Assembly (NCBI GenBank): GCA_905215655.1
Contig: CAJMQT010000113.1
Span: 1-5,994, forward strand
Reading direction: 5' to 3'
Length of the DNA: 5,994 nucleotides
From: an uncultured bacterium
GTDB lineage: Bacteria; Bacteroidota; Bacteroidia; Bacteroidales; Bacteroidaceae
A program made the translations under genes and the position numbers. The notes under the pieces are model-generated. The model was not told the DNA's origin. It saw nothing but the letters and a program-made list of their open reading frames with translations, and made no database searches. Shown here piece by piece: positions 1-4,214 of the stretch (positions within the stretch are counted from its first letter, which is position 1; each line of letters opens with the position of its first letter).

Positions 1-35
1 TACAGACAAATGCTTTGAGGCGAAAACCACAAGAC

Positions 36-75
36 ATACGTCTGTACTTCTGAACTCCTGAACTTCTGTACTCCT
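36..75 (-). repeat. Family A octamer array at the end of the transferase gene
   Basis: On the minus strand four octamers follow each other: AGGAGTAC, AGAAGTTC, AGGAGTTC, AGAAGTAC (75 down to 44), then a diverged AGACGTAT (43-36). The pattern is RGRAGTNY. The first unit overlaps the TAG stop codon (76-74). No convincing terminator is seen in 1-73. Confidence 0.85.
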
Positions 76-1678
76 AATTATAAAAAATATTCCGCTGTTG
101 TTCGATGTATCCGCTCTTTATGTCGGCGGCGTCAAGGACGCTGTGGAAGACGAAGTACGACTTGAACCTCTTGTCTTTGTTACGGCGCAACGCCTTTATC
201 TTTTCCGGATAACGGCGGGCGTAGATGTCGGAGTACCATACGAAACAGCCGGGCAGGTGCTGCGGCTCGCTGTCGTTGCCGCCGTGGATGAACTGTCCGT
301 TCTCGCCCATACATTCGGCGTGGTCAGACAGATATATCAGTATGGCGTTGCGACTTCTCAGACGCTTTATCAGCTCATGCCAGAAGTGGTCCGAGTAAAG
401 CACCGTGTTGTCGTATGAGTTGCGCATCTGTTCCGTCGTGTTCGACGATATGACGCGGCTGTCGGTGACGGGTCTGAACTTCTCAAACTCCGGCGTGAAG
501 TGCGTGTTGTAATACCAATGCGAACCGATGGTGTGCAGCACTATCAGTTTGCGCCTTTCGTCTCGTGCCAGCTCCTTGTCGTAGTAAGGCAGCAGGTCGG
601 TGTCAAGCCATTTGTCGAAGATGTACGACACCTTGCCGCCGCTGACATATTCCAGCCGGTCACACTCGTTCATGAAATACACGAAGGTCTTTTCCGACTC
701 TTGGTTTGACAGCCATGCCGTGCTGTAACCCGCCCTCTTCATCAGCGAGATGAACGAGCGCTCGGTGTAAGCCCTGTCGGGATGCTGCTCGTCGGAGCGT
801 GTCATAAAATGTGGAATGCTCAGATGCGTAAGGTTATAGTCGGTGTAAATGTTCGACATCGACACGGCGTTGACTTCCTTGCACAGCAGCGGCGTGGTGG
901 CACGGCTGTAACCGTTTATCTGCATGCTGGCGGCGCGCAGCGACTCGCCTATGACGAACACCACGGTCAGCGAGTCAGCATGACACACGGCGCTGCCCGT
1001 GAAGGGCGGGCGCTCCTCCTGCATGCTGCGGCGGTTGTTGAGACACTCTTTCACGGCAAAGTAGAGAGAGTAAGGCATGCGGTGTGTCACCGCTGCCCTT
1101 GCCGCATGAATATTAAGCGGCAGCACTATCATCACCGCAGCCATCAGAGCGTGCAGCCATCGGCAGGGTACGTCATTTATCTTAAACCTCTGACGGACAA
1201 TGACTGCCGACGCTGCTGCGGCTGTCAGCATTACCGCCACGAGCCATGGCGTTATCATGTCTGCCGTGGTGCCGAGGTCGTTGATGAATGCCAGCTCGAC
1301 AAGATCTGCCGTCAGCGTGAGGTGGATAGTGCAGCGGAAGTAGGCTATGACGGAACAAACGACGGTAAGCAGCGGGAACACGACGGCGAAGACGCGCCGA
1401 CTGACGCTAAGAAGGTAGATGAGTCCGAAGACGGCAAACTCCAGCGCCGCCCACTGGAACAACAGCACCATCAGGTCGCCAGCGCCGCTGAACGGGTTGT
1501 CGTAAAATTCGGCAAACAGGAATGTCACGCCGTAGAGCAGTGTAACCACGGCGCAAAACTTCCAGAGAGGAAAGAAAGATTGAAAGATTGAAAGGTTGAA
1601 AGATTGAAAAATTGAAGGATTGAAAAATTTGAAAATCGAGAACCGAGAATTATGTTTGCCTTTATTGTTTGTGTCCAT
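74..1678 (-). CDS. Phosphoethanolamine transferase-like inner-membrane sulfatase-fold enzyme (EptA/CptA type)
   Basis: The 534-residue product has an N-terminal membrane part with about five hydrophobic segments (roughly 40-57, 68-90, 96-115, 143-161, 174-193) and a C-terminal alkaline-phosphatase/sulfatase-fold domain outside the membrane. Family landmarks are VIGES (242-246, Glu245 a probable metal ligand), GYSRATTP (256-263), NLTHLSIP (282-289, probable nucleophile Thr284), GYSTAWLSNQ (317-326), LHTIGSH (381-387), YLSDHAE (449-455) and HGG (465-467). Known relatives move phosphoethanolamine from phosphatidylethanolamine to lipid A or core sugars, which can lower sensitivity to cationic peptides. 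The substrate here is inferred. I start at the ATG at 1678, because a longer reading to 1729 would begin upstream of and run through the -7 promoter element at 1717-1724. There is no clear Shine-Dalgarno site. Residues 14-37 are three eight-residue repeats (SIFKFFNP, SIFQSFNL, SIFQSFFP) encoded by a DNA octamer array. The TAG stop lies at the edge of another repeat array. Confidence 0.88.
   Translation of the reverse strand: MDTNNKGKHNSRFSIFKFFNPSIFQSFNLSIFQSFFPLWKFCAVVTLLYGVTFLFAEFYDNPFSGAGDLMVLLFQWAALEFAVFGLIYLLSVSRRVFAVVFPLLTVVCSVIAYFRCTIHLTLTADLVELAFINDLGTTADMITPWLVAVMLTAAAASAVIVRQRFKINDVPCRWLHALMAAVMIVLPLNIHAARAAVTHRMPYSLYFAVKECLNNRRSMQEERPPFTGSAVCHADSLTVVFVIGESLRAASMQINGYSRATTPLLCKEVNAVSMSNIYTDYNLTHLSIPHFMTRSDEQHPDRAYTERSFISLMKRAGYSTAWLSNQESEKTFVYFMNECDRLEYVSGGKVSYIFDKWLDTDLLPYYDKELARDERRKLIVLHTIGSHWYYNTHFTPEFEKFRPVTDSRVISSNTTEQMRNSYDNTVLYSDHFWHELIKRLRSRNAILIYLSDHAECMGENGQFIHGGNDSEPQHLPGCFVWYSDIYARRYPEKIKALRRNKDKRFKSYFVFHSVLDAADIKSGYIEQQRNIFYN
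1574..1653 (+). repeat. Family B octamer array inside the 5' coding end of the transferase gene
   Basis: Seven units in a row run from 1574 to 1630: GAAAGATT, GAAAGATT, GAAAGGTT, GAAAGATT, GAAAAATT, GAAGGATT and GAAAAATTT. A non-repeated tail with GAAAATCGAGAACCGAG follows to 1653. The array is wholly inside the reading frame. Three octamers equal eight codons, which explains the eight-residue repeats in the protein. Confidence 0.92.
1628..1658 (+). promoter_or_regulatory. Possible antisense promoter inside the family B element
   Basis: On the plus strand TTTG (1628-1631) and TATGTTTG (1651-1658) are separated by 19 bases, an exact match to the Bacteroidota -33/-7 consensus. It would transcribe against the start of the transferase gene and toward the smalltalk gene. 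It could be a chance product of the repeat. Confidence 0.35.
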
Positions 1679-1716
1679 ATTATATTGCTTTAATAGATAA
1701 AGTCTGATATCGGCAA

Positions 1717-1724
1717 CAAAGGTA
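1717..1724 (-). promoter_or_regulatory. Probable -7 promoter element of the transferase gene
   Basis: TACCTTTG on the minus strand matches TAnnTTTG and lies 38 bases before the ATG at 1678, giving an AT-rich leader of roughly 30 bases. The -33 box is poor: the nearest TTG is about 26 bases upstream, longer than usual. The element lies in the part of the family B palindrome that also resembles the left arm. Confidence 0.5.
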
Positions 1725-1727
1725 ATC

Positions 1728-1795
1728 ATAATTCTTGGTTCTCGATTTTCAATCTCTCACCTTTTCAATCTTTCAATCTTTCAATCTTTCAATTT
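1728..1795 (-). repeat. Family B octamer array between the smalltalk and transferase genes, inverted copy
   Basis: On the minus strand AAATTG is followed by at least three exact AAAGATTG units (1789-1766), a degenerate stretch, and a tail at 1752-1728 that matches 1629-1653 at 24 of 25 bases in inverted orientation. The array fills nearly the whole gap between the smalltalk stop and the transferase promoter. Confidence 0.9.
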
Positions 1796-1881
1796 AAATT
1801 AATAGCGTTGGCGCCGAAAGCTCCGAGCACGGCGGTTGCTATTGCAGCGATGATTTTGAGTATAAGTTTCAGTTTGTTCAT
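1789..1881 (-). CDS. Smalltalk-type small hydrophobic protein (30 aa)
   Basis: This is a 30-residue protein starting MNKLKLILKIIAAIA, with a basic N-terminus and one hydrophobic stretch over about residues 5-26, so it is probably membrane-associated. It resembles the 'smalltalk' family of Bacteroidales mini-proteins, which are usually found just downstream of HU-like genes; their function is unknown. The ATG at 1881 is favoured because an unusually good Shine-Dalgarno sequence (AAAGGAGA, 1890-1897) sits nine bases upstream. A longer in-frame reading to 2097 would run through the GC-rich repeats and overlap the HU gene, so it is rejected. The gene follows the HU gene by 158 bases and is probably co-transcribed with it. 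Its TGA stop lies exactly where the family B octamer array begins. The usual downstream N-acetylmuramoyl-L-alanine amidase gene is not present here. Confidence 0.75.
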   Translation of the reverse strand: MNKLKLILKIIAAIATAVLGAFGANAINLN

Positions 1882-1889
1882 AGTGTGTT

Positions 1890-1897
1890 TCTCCTTT
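1890..1897 (-). promoter_or_regulatory. Strong Shine-Dalgarno site for the smalltalk gene
   Basis: The minus strand reads AAAGGAGA here, with nine bases between GGAG and the ATG at 1881. This is the clearest ribosome-binding site in the window, and it decides the start of the small gene. It lies one base from the arm of the 32-bp inverted repeat at 1899-1930, so RNA folding could affect access to it. Confidence 0.75.
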
Positions 1898-1898
1898 A

Positions 1899-1930
1899 AG
1901 CCCCCACCCGACCTCCCCGAGGGGAGGAGG
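1899..1930 (+). repeat. GC-rich family C repeat, arm 1 of a perfect 32-bp inverted repeat
   Basis: The sequence starts AGCCCCCACCCGACC and contains the palindromic core CCTCCCC-GA-GGGGAGG. It is the exact reverse complement of 1987-2018, with 56 bases between the arms. The bases just after it (to about 1942) end in GATGGGGGC, which mirrors the GCCCCC start, so the element is also an imperfect palindrome by itself. The type resembles REP-like intergenic repeats seen in Bacteroidales. Confidence 0.9.
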
Positions 1931-1986
1931 TGGATGGGGGCGGGTTGGTCTGTCTGTCTGTTTTGTTCTTTCCTAACGTTTACCCT

Positions 1987-2018
1987 CCTCCTCCCCTCGG
2001 GGAGGTCGGGTGGGGGCT
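1987..2018 (-). repeat. GC-rich family C repeat, arm 2 of a perfect 32-bp inverted repeat
   Basis: The minus strand is identical over 32 bases to the plus strand at 1899-1930. It lies 21 bases beyond the stop of the HU gene (2040). In an HU-smalltalk transcript the two arms would form a very stable GC-rich hairpin with a 56-base loop. No U-run follows, so it is more likely an RNA-stabilising or attenuating structure than a classic terminator. Confidence 0.9.
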
Positions 2019-2039
2019 CGCTCTGTTCTCTCTTTCTGT

Positions 2040-2477
2040 TTACTCTCCTGCCAACGCCTCGCTTATCGCGTTTTTGGGCAGCTCGCGCACCTTGCAACCG
2101 TTAAGCAGCGCTCTTACACGAGTCTTGTTCTTCTCGATTTTCGTCTCGGGCTGGAACAGCACGTGTACGTTCTTGACGTTGCCGTTGGTGGTAAACTCGT
2201 CGAGGGTCAGCGCCGGCTTGGTGCTGATGCCTATCTTGAACGTGCCGAGGCGGTCGAGCTTCACGCGGTGCGACATTTGCAGGTGAGTCTTCATTGTCTC
2301 CACCAGCTCACTCAACACGGCTACGATGTCGGCACGCTTCACGGTGCAGTTAGCCTGCATCTCGTCGGCAAGATCGTCGATGTTTACCGTGCCCGTGTGT
2401 ACGGCGCGGGCGTACCACTGTCCTTTAAACTTAGAGTCTTTTCTGTTGTCCTGATACAGTTTATAAAATACTGCCAT
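2040..2477 (-). CDS. HU-family DNA-binding protein with N-terminal extension (HU-HIG type)
   Basis: This 145-residue protein has a HU/IHF-like fold. Residues 1-30 (MAVFYKLYQDNRKD...) are an extension absent from the usual 90-residue HU. They are followed by helices around 32-66 (NIDDLADEMQ, KRADIVAVLSELVETMKTHL) and a strand segment, VKLDRLGTFKIGI, that matches the HU core. A basic C-terminal part (KIEKNKTRVRALLNGCKVREL) follows. This layout matches the Bacteroidales 'HU-HIG' DNA-binding family, often found near surface-polysaccharide genes and paired with smalltalk proteins. The specific role is unknown, and DNA binding is inferred from the fold. The ATG at 2477 has a weak AAAGGGA upstream. 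The gene has its own promoter (2746-2777) and a leader of about 260 bases. Confidence 0.87.
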   Translation of the reverse strand: MAVFYKLYQDNRKDSKFKGQWYARAVHTGTVNIDDLADEMQANCTVKRADIVAVLSELVETMKTHLQMSHRVKLDRLGTFKIGISTKPALTLDEFTTNGNVKNVHVLFQPETKIEKNKTRVRALLNGCKVRELPKNAISEALAGE

Positions 2478-2740
2478 AATCTTTTCCCTTTCTTTTTTTT
2501 AATGGTTAATAATAATTGTTTTGTTTCGGTCGTTTTGTGTCTGTCGACCATTTTTTTATTGTTGTTATCCTGACGACCAATCTTTTCGTTTCACCTCCGG
2601 AGTGTGTTTTTCTTGGTCAGGTGTGTCGAGGTCTTCTTGACGTCATACATCCGCCGCCGTCCCTTCCGCCGTGCGCTACCGGTCTGCGTCCGTGTCCGTT
2701 CCGTCCCGCCGTCTGTGTGCCGTCGCTTCGCCCTGTTCAC
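2478..2740 (-). promoter_or_regulatory. Long 5' leader of the HU-smalltalk transcript
   Basis: From the probable transcription start near 2740 to the HU start codon at 2477, the leader is about 260 bases. The first part is rich in GACGG/ACGGAC-like runs. A possible 8-bp stem pairs CTGACCAA (2613-2620 on the minus strand) with TTGG-TCG-TCAG (2570-2580), leaving a 3-base bulge, and encloses a CTCCGGAG palindrome. The last 100 bases are A-rich and probably unstructured. No known riboswitch was recognised. The rest of the 593-base gap (to 3070) holds the promoter, two hairpins and degenerate family A octamers. I see nothing specific at 2778-2882. Confidence 0.5.
2591..2650 (-). CDS. Possible 19-residue leader peptide upstream of the HU gene
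   Basis: This is a short reading frame, MYDVKKTSTHLTKKNTLRR, in the HU leader. It starts at the ATG at 2650 and ends at the TGA at 2591, with a G-rich GGAAGGGACGGCGGCGG stretch before it. It is basic and matches no family I know. Its stop falls inside the predicted leader stem, a layout that could suit translation-coupled control, but a chance ORF of this size is quite likely. Confidence 0.2.
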   Translation of the reverse strand: MYDVKKTSTHLTKKNTLRR

Positions 2741-2745
2741 GTTTG

Positions 2746-2777
2746 CAAAGATATAACATCTGCACAGCCGTGTCAAG
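2746..2777 (-). promoter_or_regulatory. Bacteroidota-type promoter for the HU-smalltalk unit
   Basis: On the minus strand, TATCTTTG (2746-2753) matches the -7 consensus TAnnTTTG. CTTG (2774-2777, consensus TTTG) lies upstream, with exactly 20 bases between the TTG and the -7 box, within the usual 19-21. It is the best promoter match reading toward a gene in this window. Transcription would start near 2740. Confidence 0.75.
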
Positions 2778-2882
2778 AGGCAACACTGTAGTTTTTTACC
2801 ATGATAGGAGAAAATTATTTTAATCCGTCCGGCTTATGTTGATTAATATCCTCTGTAACCATTTGATTTCCAATAAAATGCA

Positions 2883-2917
2883 ATATGCCGCCTTTTACAA
2901 GCTAAAAGGCGGCATAT
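2883..2917 (-). terminator. Perfect 15-bp hairpin, probable terminator of the glycosyltransferase unit
   Basis: ATATGCCGCCTTTTA pairs perfectly with its reverse complement around a five-base loop (CAAGC). It lies about 150 bases past the stop of the GT4 gene and upstream of the HU promoter. On the minus strand it is followed by TTGCATTTTATTGG, only a broken U-run, so termination may be weak or may use the A/U base of the stem. No plus-strand gene points at it. Confidence 0.6.
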
Positions 2918-2925
2918 CGTGACAT

Positions 2926-2956
2926 GAAAGGTAACCTTTCGGAAGGTAAAAGGTTA
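2926..2956. other. Overlapping small hairpins with three AAGGTWA motifs
   Basis: Three AAGGT(A/T)A motifs (2928, 2943, 2950) lie with inverted partners. They allow competing stems: GAAAGGT/ACCTTTC (2926-2940), ACCTT-UCGG-AAGGT (2934-2947) and TAACCTTT/AAAGGTTA (2932-2956). On the plus strand a T-rich stretch (2961-2970) follows. The region may be part of the 3' untranslated end of the glycosyltransferase transcript. Function is unknown. Confidence 0.3.
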
Positions 2957-2977
2957 ACTCTATATTTTTATTCGCTG

Positions 2978-3020
2978 AGAAGTGCGGAAGTACTTCCTTT
3001 TCTTGTGCTCCCTGAACTCC
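2978..3020. repeat. Degenerate family A octamers in inverted arrangement
   Basis: AGAAGTGC and GGAAGTAC (2978-2993) are two RGRAGTNY octamers on the plus strand. GTGCTCCC and TGAACTCC (3005-3020) are similar units on the minus strand. The copy is short and diverged, and lies just past the GT4 stop. Confidence 0.45.
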
Positions 3021-3070
3021 GTTTCCAATGTCTTCGATTTTTCAAATTTTCGTCCTGCTCACGCTGAAAT

Positions 3071-4150
3071 TTACAATTCCCGGAGCAGCCTGTCCCACTC
3101 GGGCATGATGTTTGCGGCGCTGAATTTTTCCGCCGCAAGGACGCCTTGTTGTCCGTAGCGCTCGCGCAGTTCGGGATGTTCTATCATTTTCAGTACGGCG
3201 TCTTTGAACGCCGGGGTATCGCCTTGCCGCACCAGCAGACCGTTCTCGCCGTCGCGGATGATGTCTGACGCCCCGTAACGGAAGTTGAATGCCACCGACG
3301 GCAGACCGCACGACTGCGCCTCGATGAGCGTCATGGGCAAGCCTTCGTAGCGCGAGGGCATGAGGTGAAGGCTGTGCTCGGCGTAACGTTCGGAGATGTT
3401 GTCGCTGACGCCGCACAGCGTCACGATGTCCGTCAAGCCGTAAGCGTCGATTTTGTCTTGCAGCTCACGGTGCAGCGGACCTTCGCCGTAGATGTCAAGA
3501 CGCCAGTCGGGGTGGTGGCGCACCACGATGTTCCATACGTCGACGAGCGTGTCAAAACCCTTCTGACGCTCCATACGCCCCACGGCAATGGCGCGCCGGG
3601 TGCCGTAGTCTTTTACCATTGACGGCGGCATGACGTTGAAGTTGGGTATCACGCGCACACGTCGGGCATGACGCCAGTCGGCAGCGTCGCCCTCGGTAAG
3701 GCACACCACCGTGTCGGCGCGCAGCTCGGTGAAGATCATGAGCGCCCTGCGCCGCTCGAACCGCCGCGCCAGATGCGACTCGTACACCTTCTTGGCACGC
3801 GTCCGGCAGAGCAGCAGCAGTACCGCGCCGAGCGTCGTCGTGAAGAATATCACGTCGGGGCGCAGCTCACGGAGCACCTTGTCAAGTCTTGCGGCGGCTG
3901 TGAAGAGCGCCTTGACATGACCTATGAACTTTATGGCGGCGCCGGCGTCCCTGCGCGCCATCGGCACGTGCAGGAACAGCGTATTTACCCCAGCGCCGGT
4001 CTTGAACCTTATCGGTCGGCTGTCCTCATACGCCGAGATGATGGTCACCTCGTGTCCGTACATTGACGCGAGGCGGCTCGCCTTCTCCGTGATGATGCGT
4101 TCCACGCCGCCGCATGTCGAATAATCCTCGACAAAGTAAACTATTTTCAT
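3071..4150 (-). CDS. Glycosyltransferase family 4 (group 1, GT-B fold)
   Basis: The 359-residue enzyme has a GT-B layout. The N-terminal acceptor domain begins MKIVYFVEDYSTCGGVERI with the glycine-rich loop GGVE at 14-17. The C-terminal nucleotide-sugar domain holds VGRMERQKGFD (190-200), YGEGP (221-225), MPSRYEGLPMTLIEA (264-278, EX7E pair Glu269/Glu277) and DGENGLLV (300-307). Such retaining enzymes transfer a sugar from a nucleotide donor onto a growing lipid-linked glycan at the cytoplasmic face of the inner membrane. Donor and acceptor are unknown. I choose the ATG at 4150 rather than an in-frame TTG at 4159, which lies within a promoter-like TACTTTTG. It is the last gene of the glycosyltransferase run, 64 bases after the GT2 stop, and no Shine-Dalgarno site is visible. 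Confidence 0.92.
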   Translation of the reverse strand: MKIVYFVEDYSTCGGVERIITEKASRLASMYGHEVTIISAYEDSRPIRFKTGAGVNTLFLHVPMARRDAGAAIKFIGHVKALFTAAARLDKVLRELRPDVIFFTTTLGAVLLLLCRTRAKKVYESHLARRFERRRALMIFTELRADTVVCLTEGDAADWRHARRVRVIPNFNVMPPSMVKDYGTRRAIAVGRMERQKGFDTLVDVWNIVVRHHPDWRLDIYGEGPLHRELQDKIDAYGLTDIVTLCGVSDNISERYAEHSLHLMPSRYEGLPMTLIEAQSCGLPSVAFNFRYGASDIIRDGENGLLVRQGDTPAFKDAVLKMIEHPELRERYGQQGVLAAEKFSAANIMPEWDRLLREL

Positions 4151-4156
4151 GCCTTG

Positions 4157-4164
4157 CAAAAGTA
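4157..4164 (-). promoter_or_regulatory. Possible -7 promoter element just before the GT4 gene
   Basis: TACTTTTG on the minus strand fits TAnnTTTG and ends six bases before the ATG at 4150, with an AT-rich tract further upstream. No TTTG -33 box is found at 19-21 bases, so it may be a weak internal promoter. A transcript from it would have almost no leader. Confidence 0.35.
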
Positions 4165-4214
4165 ATCGTATGATTTAGGTTAACCCGTTTTTTTATTTTT
4201 ATATCCTCACCCAA

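Noticed and set aside
782..1591. Plus-strand ORF of 269 codons opposite the transferase gene
   Set aside because: It is a shadow of the minus-strand gene. Its composition is rich in His, Arg and Cys with no recognisable domain, while the opposite strand has clear family motifs.
1679..1729. Longer N-terminus for the transferase (start at 1729)
   Set aside because: It would begin upstream of and run through the -7 promoter element TACCTTTG, so these codons would not be in the mRNA made from that promoter.
1574..1795. CRISPR array
   Set aside because: The repeats are contiguous octamers without spacers of regular length, and no cas genes are near.
1882..2097. Longer version of the smalltalk protein starting at 2097
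   Set aside because: It reads through the GC-rich repeats with low-complexity residues, while the ATG at 1881 has an excellent ribosome-binding site and gives a family-typical 30-residue protein.
2010..2573. Plus-strand ORF of 187 codons over the HU gene and leader
   Set aside because: It is antisense to a clear HU-like gene, starts in the GC-rich repeat and ends in T-rich DNA coding for artificial hydrophobic residues.
2651..2776. Upstream extension of the 19-residue leader ORF to 61 residues
   Set aside because: Its start lies in the promoter itself, upstream of the probable transcription start.
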